The notes under the pieces: model-generated
The model's database searches: none
What the model saw: the letters and a program-made list of their open reading frames with translations, nothing else
What the model was told of the DNA's origin: nothing
Part shown: piece after piece, positions 1 to 7,056 of the stretch
Layout: each line of letters starts with the position of its first letter
How positions within the stretch are numbered: the stretch's first letter is position 1
NCBI GenBank assembly: GCA_013330915.1
Contig: DUHK01000091.1
Location: 1-14,682 of the forward strand
Length of the DNA stretch: 14,682 nt
Direction of reading: 5' to 3'
Source of the DNA: Methanosphaera sp.
GTDB lineage: Archaea > Methanobacteriota > Methanobacteria > Methanobacteriales > Methanobacteriaceae
Program-made: the position numbers and the translations under genes

Positions 1-885
1 GAAGCATCAACAACATTCATCTCATAAAAAGCAGACATAATCATAACATTCGATGAAATGGAAGCAATTAAGAAAGGATAAACACTAACAATCTCAGGAA
101 CAGTAACAGACCACAACAATAACACAATGGCAAATAGTGTTGTAAAACTACTCATAAACAACGGTAGAAAAACACTCAGAGCAGATGATGAAGGTAAATT
201 TACTTTCTATTATGCACTAAGTAAAGTGGGAGAAAACAACATTACAGCAACATTCCTTGAAAACGACTTCTACAACGAAGCCGTGGAAAAAGTTTCAGTT
301 GAAGTTATACCATTGGGTTCAATAATTGAAATTGATCCAATAGATTCAGTTGTCAAAGGAGAAAGTGTAACAATTACAGGTAAACTTACTGATGAAAACG
401 GTAACGCAATAGCAAATGCTCAAGTAAGGGTATTTGTAAACGGCAGTCCTAAAACAGTGAAAACAGATGAAAATGGAATATTCACACACACTTACATAAT
501 GGGTAGAGTTGGTGATAACATCATTACAGTAAGATATGAAGGAAGCATTAATTATCTATCTTCAGAATCATCAACCATAGTTGTCGTTGACAAAACCAAG
601 ACATCAATTACCCTAGATTCATTTGACAAAATCGTGATAGGTGACTATGTAACAATCAAAGGTAGAATAACTGATATAGAAGGCAATGTAATTCCAAATG
701 TACAGGTAAAAATTACAGTTAACGACAGTCCAAAAACACTTAAATGTGATGAAAACGGTGAATTCACGCATCAGTACAAAATAATCAAAACAGGAGAATA
801 CATTTTCACAGTATATTTCTCTGAAAACAATTATTACTTTGGATCAAATGCTACACGCATAGTTGAATTATTAGATCAAAGTTAA
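1..885 (+). pseudogene. Remnant of an adhesin-like protein with Ig-like repeats (5' end outside the window)
   Basis: This reading frame encodes the end of a surface adhesin-like protein made of roughly 92-residue beta-sandwich (Big_1/invasin-like) repeats. An ATG at 127 opens a 252-codon stretch, but homology continues upstream in the same frame through TAA at 25-27 and TAA at 79-81. The residues around those stops align without gaps to the third repeat (starting near 583): the 19 positions from stop 1 to stop 2 match the segment from Asp-Lys-Thr to Ile-Gly-Asp, with Ile, Thr, Asp and Gly shared. The second stop falls where the sister repeats have Glu or Asp, so a single base change is likely. 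Two further repeats start near residues 63 and 155 of the ATG-initiated frame. Each carries a Thr-Ile-x-Gly strand, an Asn-Gly or Glu-Gly-Asn turn, and Asp-Glu-Asn-Gly before the last strands. There is no signal peptide, membrane anchor or cell-wall binding domain, and no ribosome binding site before ATG 127. An ATG-initiated 252-residue product is possible but would start inside a domain. Confidence 0.7.
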
Positions 886-892
886 AAGGGAT

Positions 893-955
893 GGTTGGGA
901 TATTCATATCTTAACCAATAATTCACCCCCATCATATTTTTTTAAGATTTTTTTT
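893..955 (+). terminator. Hairpin plus oligo-T terminator after the adhesin remnant
   Basis: GGTTGGGATAT (893-903) can pair with ATATCTTAACC (906-916), giving 11 base pairs including two G-U wobbles. Two T runs follow at 937-943 and 948-955. Archaeal termination relies mainly on the T runs, and the hairpin is an extra feature. It lies just after the stop codon at 883-885. Confidence 0.5.
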
Positions 956-1092
956 CTTATAATTAAAACAATATTATCCTATTTTTTTTAGTTAATGAAT
1001 TTAAGAACAGATTTTATCTTTTCAAAATGATAAAGTTAAATAGGATTGTTTACATAAGAAATAATTATTTAATTTATCAGAGGTGAAAAATA

Positions 1093-2118
1093 ATGGACAT
1101 TAGTGAAATTATTGAAGATTCCTTTAAATATCCGGTGGATGATTTCAAAAAATTCCTTATTCTTGGAATTCCAAACCTTGTAATAGCAATATTTGCAGCT
1201 TTATTTGTATTACAGGGTGTAGGATTGTCTTCATTGGGTGATGTGTCTGAAAAGACTTTAATGTCTTCACCATTATTTTCAACATTTATAGTTACATTTT
1301 TACTTTTTATATTGGTAGCTATAATCTGTTCTATAATGATGAGTGGTATAGGACTATCAGTGATTAGACAAACAATTCAGCCGTCAGATGTTATGCCGGA
1401 CATTCAACCGGTAAAAAACTTTATAGATGGAATAAAAAGCTTTATAGTATCATTTATTTATGTAATTGTTCCAGTATTGGTTTATGTTATAGTTGTATCC
1501 TCTGTAGGTTCCTTGCTAGGGGATAATGGGGCATTCCTTGTGTTTATTGTATTCATATTATTCCTTATTGCAATGGTATTCATTGGAATAATATTAACAG
1601 TTGCATTGTCAAGACTGGCAGAAACAAACAGTATTTCCAAAGCATTGGATGTTACTGGAGTATATGAAACTGCTAAACAGATAGGTCTTCTTAAAATATT
1701 CGGAGTAATAGTTATCTGTAATGTTTTATTGGGTGTACTTTCACTTGTAGGAGTATTTATCAGCATTATTCCAATTCTGGGAACTATCATTGTCATGTAC
1801 CTGTTGTATACATACGCTCAACTAGTTACTTACAGGGCATATGGTTTACTCTACAGAGAAAGAAATCCAACACAGGCTCAAAATGCTTTCCAAGAACCAT
1901 ACACACCAATAGGAAATAATCAGAATCAGCAAATCAGTAATGAAACCCAAGATTTCAAACCTGATGAGAATAACACTGAAGGCATGGACTTTGAAAGAGT
2001 TAATCAGAACGATAATTCTGATGACAATACGGAAGCACCACTTAAAAAATGTACTAACTGTGGATATTCAAACCCGGATTATGTAAGCATATGTGTTAAT
2101 TGTGGAAAGGAATTATGA
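1093..2118 (+). CDS. DUF4013-type polytopic membrane protein with C-terminal zinc ribbon
   Basis: This 341-residue membrane protein resembles the DUF4013 family common in Methanobacteriales, whose function is unknown. The N-terminus (Met-Asp-Ile-Ser-Glu-Ile-Ile, then Tyr-Pro-Val-Asp-Asp-Phe-Lys-Lys-Phe) is the typical amphipathic opening. Hydrophobic segments follow near residues 20-42, 63-87, 112-137, 146-170 and 200-237. After a polar Asn/Gln/Asp-rich linker (about 255-317), a C-terminal zinc ribbon has two Cys-x2-Cys knuckles: Cys320, Cys323, Cys334 and Cys337. The ribbon is probably cytosolic. The start is supported by AGGTGA at 1081-1086, just before ATG 1093. A related gene without the ribbon lies downstream at 2304, which suggests duplication. 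The spacer between the two carries its own T run and promoter, so they are probably separate transcripts. Family assignment is from recalled sequence pattern; the topology is estimated by eye. Confidence 0.8.
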   Translation: MDISEIIEDSFKYPVDDFKKFLILGIPNLVIAIFAALFVLQGVGLSSLGDVSEKTLMSSPLFSTFIVTFLLFILVAIICSIMMSGIGLSVIRQTIQPSDVMPDIQPVKNFIDGIKSFIVSFIYVIVPVLVYVIVVSSVGSLLGDNGAFLVFIVFILFLIAMVFIGIILTVALSRLAETNSISKALDVTGVYETAKQIGLLKIFGVIVICNVLLGVLSLVGVFISIIPILGTIIVMYLLYTYAQLVTYRAYGLLYRERNPTQAQNAFQEPYTPIGNNQNQQISNETQDFKPDENNTEGMDFERVNQNDNSDDNTEAPLKKCTNCGYSNPDYVSICVNCGKEL

Positions 2119-2135
2119 TGATTCAATCCACAAAC

Positions 2136-2145
2136 TTTTTTTTTT
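2136..2145 (+). terminator. Oligo-T terminator
   Basis: An uninterrupted run of ten T residues lies 18 bases after the stop codon of the zinc-ribbon membrane protein. This is the usual intrinsic termination signal in archaea. No hairpin is evident. Confidence 0.45.
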
Positions 2146-2230
2146 AAACAGCATTAAACAATAAGTTCTAACTATTTTTTTTTATAGACTTAATATTAAA
2201 TAACATAAACATCATAAGAATATATACTTC

Positions 2231-2249
2231 TGAAAAATTATTATATACT
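2231..2249 (+). promoter_or_regulatory. TATA-box promoter of the second DUF4013 gene
   Basis: A purine-rich GAAAAA stretch (possible BRE) is followed by TTATATACT at 2241-2249, a good archaeal TATA element. Transcription would start near 2270, leaving a leader of about 35 bases that contains GGAGGT (2292-2297). A second TATA-like stretch lies at about 2217-2229. Confidence 0.45.
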
Positions 2250-2303
2250 AATAATAAGTAAGGATAATTTAATATATTGAAATTGATTGATGGAGGTAAA
2301 ACT

Positions 2304-3092
2304 ATGGATATTATAAATCTTTTAAAAGAAGCAGTAAACTATCCTTTAACAGACTATAAAGGATGGGTAATGGTTGCAATATTAACCTTAATACTTGGTA
2401 TTTTCCAACAGTTGGGAAGAATATATCCTGATTTTTTAGCTATATTTGGTATATTATCATTAATTGTTGCCATATTATTGATGGGTGTTAATTTATCCAT
2501 AATCAAAGCTACATTACAGGGTGAAAATGAAATTCCAATGATGGATCCAGTCAAAAACTTTGTAGATGGATTGAAAACTTTTGTTGTAAATGTTGTATAT
2601 TATGTTATACCATCAATTTTGGTATTCATTATTTCTATCATTGCAGGGGTATACTCAAACACAGAGAAATTTATATTGTCCTTGAATACAACAGCTTTGC
2701 CAAATGGAACAGCTTCAAATGTTTTAAGTACTGTGCCTTCAGATGTAACTAATGCATTATTTATTAGTGTGGCTATCGTTGCAATATTGGCATTTGTATT
2801 GTTTATCCTATTTGCATTACTAAATCTTATTGCTCAAGCACGTCTGGCAGAAACTGGAGATATACTTGAAGCAATCAACATTAAATATGTAATAGATAAA
2901 ATATCAAGTATTGGCTGGGGAAATTATGTCTTATTTATTGTAGGACTATTTTTCACAGTATGTATTGTTGCATTTATTTCAACTATTGTATCAATCATTC
3001 CGTTTATCGGAGTAATATTATCATACATAATACTTGAATCATACATTCTGATTGTAATTGCACGTGCAGTAGGATTAATTTATAAAGCATGA
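2304..3092 (+). CDS. DUF4013-type polytopic membrane protein (short paralogue)
   Basis: This 262-residue membrane protein is a paralogue of the upstream gene at 1093. Shared features are the opening (Met-Asp-Ile-Ile-Asn-Leu-Leu with Tyr-Pro-Leu-Thr-Asp-Tyr), the central 'Asp-Pro-Val-Lys-Asn-Phe-Val-Asp-Gly' motif (the upstream copy has Gln-Pro-Val-Lys-Asn-Phe-Ile-Asp-Gly), and 'Ala-Arg-Leu-Ala-Glu-Thr' late in the protein. Five or six hydrophobic segments are visible. The protein ends soon after the last one, with no zinc ribbon. ATG 2304 is chosen because GGAGGT at 2292-2297 sits 6 bases upstream. An in-frame TTG at 2277 lies upstream of that site and is unlikely. An extracytoplasmic-looking insert, Thr/Ser/Asn-rich at about residues 114-150, is longer than in the paralogue. 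Function is unknown. Location in the cytoplasmic membrane is inferred. Confidence 0.8.
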   Translation: MDIINLLKEAVNYPLTDYKGWVMVAILTLILGIFQQLGRIYPDFLAIFGILSLIVAILLMGVNLSIIKATLQGENEIPMMDPVKNFVDGLKTFVVNVVYYVIPSILVFIISIIAGVYSNTEKFILSLNTTALPNGTASNVLSTVPSDVTNALFISVAIVAILAFVLFILFALLNLIAQARLAETGDILEAINIKYVIDKISSIGWGNYVLFIVGLFFTVCIVAFISTIVSIIPFIGVILSYIILESYILIVIARAVGLIYKA

Positions 3093-3120
3093 TATTAATT
3101 CGCCCCCTTCTTTTATTCTA

Positions 3121-3129
3121 TTTTTTTTT
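3121..3129 (+). terminator. Oligo-T terminator
   Basis: Nine consecutive T residues occur in a pyrimidine-rich stretch beginning at 3102, shortly after the membrane-protein stop codon. This fits archaeal intrinsic termination. Confidence 0.4.
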
Positions 3130-3150
3130 AACTCTCAAAAATCACATATT

Positions 3151-3158
3151 AATATAAG
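3151..3158 (+). promoter_or_regulatory. TATA box suggesting a leaderless mRNA for the first Nudix gene
   Basis: AATATAAG is centred about 27 bases before the ATG at 3182, so the predicted transcription start falls at or within a few bases of the start codon. The bases immediately before the ATG contain no Shine-Dalgarno-like sequence. Both facts point to a leaderless transcript. Confidence 0.4.
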
Positions 3159-3181
3159 TGATAAATTACAAACCTTAATTT

Positions 3182-4000
3182 ATGATAGAAAAGAATATCT
3201 ATGAAAATTATTCTATAGATTTTAAAGAAAATTACACGCTAAATAAAGAATCATACTGTTTCATATTTAATGAAAATCGTCAGTTATACTTAACAGAAGA
3301 TAAAGAAATTCCAATATTTAATCAAATGCAATTGAAAGAATTCGATCCTGACTTCACATTATTTATTGGAAAAATCAATGATTATGATGTTGTAGTTGCA
3401 AACACGTCATGTGAAAATAATTTTCATACATTATTCGAGTTATATGAGATTAGTCATGACAATTATCAAATAGCTTCAAGGGCCGTACTGATTCGTGACT
3501 GGTATAAAACACATAAATATTGTGGAAATTGCGGATCACGGAATGTTCTTGATAAAAAAGATATGATGCTTATTTGTCCCCAATGTGGACAGATGCATTA
3601 TCCTCGCATATCTCCTGCAATAATCGTTGCAATTAACAACGATGGAAAACTGTTGATGGCAAAACACAGTTATCACAAAACAAACAGTTATTCTATAATA
3701 GCGGGATTTGTTGAACCCGGTGAATCCATTGAAGAAGCAGTTTATCGGGAAGTATTAGAGGAAGTTGGCATTAAAATAAAGAATTTACAATATCAAAGAA
3801 GTCAATCATGGCCATTTCCTAATTCATTAATGTTGGGATTTACAGCAGATTATGACAGTGGAGAGATAAGTGTTGATGGTGATGAGATAATTGATGCAAA
3901 ATGGTTTAAACCAGAAGAAATAGATATGTTATCATCAGACATTAGTATATCATCATGGTTAATTAAAAACTTTATTAAAACACATATAGGTGATAAATAA
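3182..4000 (+). CDS. nudC: NudC-type zinc-ribbon Nudix hydrolase (NADH pyrophosphatase family), copy A
   Basis: This 272-residue protein is predicted to split NAD(H)-type dinucleotides into NMN(H) and AMP. Bacterial relatives also remove NAD caps from RNA. A divergent N-terminal domain (1-105) precedes a zinc ribbon (Cys114, Cys117, Cys132, Cys135). The Nudix domain follows, with a complete box at 175-197: Gly175, Glu181, Arg189-Glu190, Glu193-Glu194, Gly196. The magnesium-binding glutamates are intact. The family signature Ser-Gln-Pro-Trp-Pro-Phe-Pro appears at 207-213 with Pro replaced by Ser209, unlike copy B at 6231, which has the canonical form. The two copies align without gaps through this region. 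The start has no ribosome binding site and a TATA box about 27 bases upstream. The stop at 3998-4000 is one base before the ATG of the next gene, whose ribosome binding site lies inside this gene, so the two are coupled. Confidence 0.88.
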   Translation: MIEKNIYENYSIDFKENYTLNKESYCFIFNENRQLYLTEDKEIPIFNQMQLKEFDPDFTLFIGKINDYDVVVANTSCENNFHTLFELYEISHDNYQIASRAVLIRDWYKTHKYCGNCGSRNVLDKKDMMLICPQCGQMHYPRISPAIIVAINNDGKLLMAKHSYHKTNSYSIIAGFVEPGESIEEAVYREVLEEVGIKIKNLQYQRSQSWPFPNSLMLGFTADYDSGEISVDGDEIIDAKWFKPEEIDMLSSDISISSWLIKNFIKTHIGDK

Positions 4001-4001
4001 A

Positions 4002-4481
4002 ATGAGAGAACAAGCTAAAAAAATGATATTGGGTGTAGTTCTTGCACTTATTCTAATAGGCTGTGTTGTTGCAGCATCATCTTTTATAAAATTTGGTGGT
4101 AATTCTGCAGATTCAGGTAACATAACCCTGGAAGTTAACAACACAACTGAAAATGAAACAAACGCTTCAGATTTAAATAGTACTGATGCAGCCAGTGGTG
4201 ATTCAGGCGCTGCAGATTCATCCAGTGGTCAATCAATATCTTCAGCCCAACAATCAAGTAGTTCTGGTTCATCAAGTTCATCCAGTGCTTCCACAAGTTC
4301 AAGAAGATCATCATCAAGTTACAGTTCAAGAGGTTCAAGTTCAAGTGGTTCATCAGGTAGTTCTTCCAGTGGTTCATCAGGTAGTTCCTCAAGTGGATCA
4401 TCCGGTGGTAGTTCTTCTGGTGGTTCTTCAAGTTCAGGTGGTAGTTCCTCTGGTGGAACCGAATATATATTCGATGTATAA
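4002..4481 (+). CDS. Small secreted or membrane-anchored Ser/Gly-rich protein
   Basis: This protein of 159 residues has no recognisable enzymatic domain. The N-terminus has a basic start (Arg2, Lys6, Lys7) followed by a hydrophobic run to about residue 24, typical of a signal peptide or anchor. Within it Leu18-Ile-Gly-Cys21 fits a lipobox, so lipid anchoring is possible but unproven in this lineage. A short segment with Asn-Thr and Asn-Glu-Thr sites follows, offering possible N-glycosylation sequons. From about residue 60 the protein is almost entirely Ser and Gly with a few Ala, Gln and Arg. It ends in a short Thr-Glu-Tyr-Ile-Phe-Asp-Val tail. ATG 4002 is chosen because AGGTGAT at 3988-3994 is well spaced. 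An in-frame GTG at 3990 overlaps that site. It is translationally coupled to the Nudix gene. An extracellular flexible stalk is plausible, and the function is unknown. Confidence 0.75.
   Translation: MREQAKKMILGVVLALILIGCVVAASSFIKFGGNSADSGNITLEVNNTTENETNASDLNSTDAASGDSGAADSSSGQSISSAQQSSSSGSSSSSSASTSSRRSSSSYSSRGSSSSGSSGSSSSGSSGSSSSGSSGGSSSGGSSSSGGSSSGGTEYIFDV
4347..4394 (+). repeat. Two 24-base tandem repeats in the Ser/Gly-rich gene
   Basis: Two adjacent 24-base units (4347-4370 and 4371-4394) begin GGTTCATCAGGTAGTTC and differ at only two positions. Each encodes Gly-Ser-Ser-Gly-Ser-Ser-Ser-Ser. Degenerate copies continue to about 4460. The tract could change length by slippage in whole-codon steps. 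Confidence 0.75.
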
Positions 4482-4528
4482 ATAGAATAAAACTGATTTA
4501 TTCTATTATTTTTCTATTTTTTTATTCT
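4481..4528 (+). terminator. Strong hairpin/oligo-T terminator between convergent genes
   Basis: AATAGAATAAA (4481-4491) and TTTATTCTATT (4497-4507) form a perfect 11-base-pair stem with a five-base loop ACTGA. T-rich sequence follows, including seven T residues around 4517-4523. It begins at the last base of the Ser/Gly-rich stop codon and precedes the end of the convergent transporter gene. Confidence 0.6.
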
Positions 4529-4574
4529 TTAACTTATTTTAAAAAAAATTATTTTAAGGTGGTTAAGCTTTCTT

Positions 4575-5942
4575 TTAGTCTTTAATTCCTTTAAGACCAA
4601 AGAAAGATATTATTGCACCAATAATAACAAATATCACTGCAAGTAGTGTTATTATATGGGAGCAATGTAACAGCAAATCATAATACTCTGCTTCAATGAC
4701 TACATTGCCCATTACAATTGCAAACACGGAAGTGAATATTCCCAAACTCACGGTTTGACCAATTAATCTCATGGCAGATAATGATGCTGATGCTTTTGAT
4801 GTTTCCTCTTCTGGAACGCTGGTAGTAATTAGCAGGGTATTTGGTGAAGAGAATAATCCATATCCTATACCATGAACTGTCATTACCAATACAATGAATT
4901 CTATGCTGGTATTATAGTTTAGGCCAAGTAGTAATATAAAGGCAACTGCAAGTATTGACATACCAAAGCCCGTCAGGTATTCACCCTCAATTTTTTTAAG
5001 TAAGACTCCACTGATTAATGACATAACTGCCATAATTGTTGGAGTGATTATGAGGTATAATCCTGCAGTTTGGGAATTCATTCCCATTATGTACTGTAAA
5101 TGATAGTTGTATACATATATCATCATGAATGTTGCAAAATAACTGAACAGGCAGGCAAGGTTTGCTGCCGTAAATCTGATATTTTTAAATAGTTTCATCT
5201 CAAATATAGGGTTTTTACTTTTTAATTCCCATATTCCAAAGAAAACTAAAAGAATTATACCAATTATGCTTAGTGTTTGTCCCGTTATTTCAAGAATTCG
5301 TGTAAATCCATAGATAAACAGTATGATTCCTATGCTGTAGAGAATCGTACCTGTCATGTCAAAGTTATGTCTGTCATCGTGTAGCCAGTCATTTCTTATC
5401 CTGCATGAAAGGTAATAATTTATTAAAATTACTGGGATTGTTGCAATAAACAGACTTTGCCATCCTAAGTTAAATATCAGACTTCCTCCTATTATTGGAG
5501 ATAATGCTATTCCAACATATACTGCAGCCACAACAAGTCCAATGGCCGGTCCCTTTTTATCATTTGGCATGGCTTCCACTATCAATCCTACTGAAGCCAC
5601 GTTTAGCAGTGCTGATCCAATTCCCAGTATAACTCTAAATAACAGAATCATTGATGAATTTAAACTCAGTGCACTTCCTACAGTTCCTATGAGAAATACT
5701 ATCAGTCCTATTTTCAGAATTTTGTTGAGTCCGTATTTTTGACATATTTTACCGCATGGGATGGAGAATACTGCAATTGCCAATAGATATATTGTGTCTA
5801 CCCAGTTTTGCAGTATGTTATTCATTGCAAATGCTTTTGCAATGGAGGGTAGTGCTACCGGAGCAGCATTAAGTAGAAATGCTACTATTATTGTTGAAAG
5901 TGTACCGGTGGCGATTATGATTTTTTCTTGTGTTGAATACAA
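4575..5942 (-). CDS. MFS drug/metabolite efflux transporter, DHA2 (14-TM) type
   Basis: This 455-residue multi-spanning transporter is predicted to export drugs or metabolites by proton antiport across the cytoplasmic membrane. Its length fits the 14-helix DHA2 (EmrB/QacA) group. Visible motifs are an N-terminal helix-1 motif ending Ala-Leu-Pro-Ser-Ile-Ala (29-34), 'Trp-Val-Asp-Thr-Ile-Tyr-Leu-Leu' in helix 2 (47-54), motif A with Gly-Lys-Ile-Cys-Gln-Lys-Tyr-Gly (64-71), motif B arginine Arg103, and antiporter motif C ending Ser-Pro-Ile-Ile-Gly-Gly (148-153). The helix-1 motif lacks the acidic residue usual in DHA2 proteins (Leu-Asn-Ala-Ala where Leu-Asp-x-Thr is common), so its ion coupling may differ. 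The only suitable start is TTG at 5942-5940, preceded on the same strand by GGGGG (5950-5954). No in-frame ATG is nearby. It is convergent with the Ser/Gly-rich gene and divergent from the second Nudix gene. Substrate unknown. Confidence 0.85.
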   Translation of the reverse strand: MYSTQEKIIIATGTLSTIIVAFLLNAAPVALPSIAKAFAMNNILQNWVDTIYLLAIAVFSIPCGKICQKYGLNKILKIGLIVFLIGTVGSALSLNSSMILLFRVILGIGSALLNVASVGLIVEAMPNDKKGPAIGLVVAAVYVGIALSPIIGGSLIFNLGWQSLFIATIPVILINYYLSCRIRNDWLHDDRHNFDMTGTILYSIGIILFIYGFTRILEITGQTLSIIGIILLVFFGIWELKSKNPIFEMKLFKNIRFTAANLACLFSYFATFMMIYVYNYHLQYIMGMNSQTAGLYLIITPTIMAVMSLISGVLLKKIEGEYLTGFGMSILAVAFILLLGLNYNTSIEFIVLVMTVHGIGYGLFSSPNTLLITTSVPEEETSKASASLSAMRLIGQTVSLGIFTSVFAIVMGNVVIEAEYYDLLLHCSHIITLLAVIFVIIGAIISFFGLKGIKD

Positions 5943-6230
5943 AATATGGCCCCCATTAAAATTATATTAATTTTTTAGTATGAAAATCAATTATTTTTTA
6001 AATTAATCTTAGATATATCTTAATATATTCTAAATTCACTTTTACATTCATTTAATATAAAAATAAGATTTATTTAAATGTTTTATTCGATTTACTTTAA
6101 ATTTTATCTGTTTTTTTAAAGTATTATTTAATTTAATTTGTTCGTATAAGGGGTTAAGTTCTAAAAAGCAAAGGAATTCTTTTTTTTTTATTAGTTAATT
6201 TCAATAACAAGTAATCAAAAAGATACTACT
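5943..6230. promoter_or_regulatory. Divergent promoter region of the MFS transporter and second Nudix gene
   Basis: This 288-base AT-rich spacer separates two divergently transcribed genes and must hold both promoters. It contains a perfect ten-base palindrome AGATATATCT at 6011-6020, directly followed by the TATA-like TAATATATTC (6021-6030), and several TATA-like stretches such as TTATATTAA near 5962. A T10-type run at about 6180-6189 precedes the Nudix ATG. No regulator gene is adjacent. I see no open reading frame or RNA gene here. Confidence 0.4.
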
Positions 6231-7037
6231 ATGATGGAAAAATATCTGTATTCTGATTATAGCATAGGCTTTAAGGAAGATTATGTTAATGATGATGATT
6301 CATACTACCTAATCTTCAACGATAAACGTGAATTATTCTTAACGGAAGATAATGATATTCCACTAGTTGACACGTCTTATCTATCAAATTTTAAAGTCAA
6401 CTTCAATTTATACATAGGGACCTATAAAAATCATGATTGCTTCGTGGTAAATGTAGATGGGGAAGGTAATTTTTGTCAGTTGTATAAGGTTTATGAAATG
6501 AATAAGGATGCTTATCAGATTGCAACAAGGGGAGTATTAATTAATGATTGGTATATGTTAAATCAATACTGTGGAAAATGTGGAACAAAAACACAAGTTA
6601 AACCAAACAGTATGGCATTTATATGTCCAAATTGTAAAACGACATTTCATGGAAAAATACAGCCGGCTGTTATAATAGCCATTCATAAGGATGATAAACT
6701 ACTGATGGCAAGACATACATATGATACAAGGGTACGTTATGCATTGATAGCAGGATTTGTGGAAATGGGTGAATCAATAGAAGAAGCCGTTAAAAGGGAA
6801 GTGAAGGAAGAAGTTGGTATAAATATTAAAAATATCCAGTATATGGGAAGTCAACCATGGCCTTTTCCAAATTCCCTGATGTGTGCATTTAAGGCAGAAT
6901 ACGATTCCGGTGATATTCAAGTTGACGGTGATGAAATTTCAATGGCAAAATGGTTTTCAAAGGATGAAATAGAGGACATAGAAAGTGATATAAGCATATA
7001 CTCTAAATTAATTGAAGATTTCATGGAAAATGTTTAA
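6231..7037 (+). CDS. nudC: NudC-type zinc-ribbon Nudix hydrolase (NADH pyrophosphatase family), copy B
   Basis: This 268-residue paralogue of the gene at 3182 has the same predicted chemistry: magnesium-dependent hydrolysis of NADH or related dinucleotides, and possibly of NAD-capped RNA. The zinc ribbon cysteines (114, 117, 132, 135), the Nudix box (175-197 with Glu181, Arg189-Glu190 and Glu193-Glu194) and the signature Ser-Gln-Pro-Trp-Pro-Phe-Pro (207-213) fall at exactly the same residue numbers as in copy A. Here the signature is canonical, so this copy is the better candidate for the housekeeping enzyme. Met1 at 6231 aligns with Met1 of copy A. Met2 at 6234 is an alternative. No ribosome binding site precedes either. 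It appears to be a single-gene unit followed by an inverted repeat and T-rich sequence. Confidence 0.9.
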   Translation: MMEKYLYSDYSIGFKEDYVNDDDSYYLIFNDKRELFLTEDNDIPLVDTSYLSNFKVNFNLYIGTYKNHDCFVVNVDGEGNFCQLYKVYEMNKDAYQIATRGVLINDWYMLNQYCGKCGTKTQVKPNSMAFICPNCKTTFHGKIQPAVIIAIHKDDKLLMARHTYDTRVRYALIAGFVEMGESIEEAVKREVKEEVGINIKNIQYMGSQPWPFPNSLMCAFKAEYDSGDIQVDGDEISMAKWFSKDEIEDIESDISIYSKLIEDFMENV

Positions 7038-7039
7038 AA

Positions 7040-7056
7040 AATAAAAACTTTTTATT
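7040..7056 (+). terminator. Inverted repeat / oligo-T terminator after the second Nudix gene
   Basis: AATAAAAA (7040-7047) and TTTTTATT (7049-7056) are exact inverted repeats around a single C, immediately after the stop codon. Because the stem is entirely A-T with a very tight loop, the T run is probably the working element. Further T residues follow near 7062-7066. Confidence 0.4.

Noticed and set aside
1482..1796. Minus-strand open frame of 104 codons inside the zinc-ribbon membrane protein
   Set aside because: It is antisense to hydrophobic codons, giving a Thr/Asn/Ile-rich shadow with no start signal.
4135..4485. Open frames in other phases and on the minus strand across the Ser/Gly-rich gene (4186-4485 plus, 4135-4431 minus)
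   Set aside because: The repetitive TCA/AGT/GGT codons leave several phases free of stops. The shadow products are low-complexity Val/Gln/His or Asn/Leu/His strings with no start signals, whereas the chosen frame has a signal-like N-terminus and a coupled ribosome binding site.
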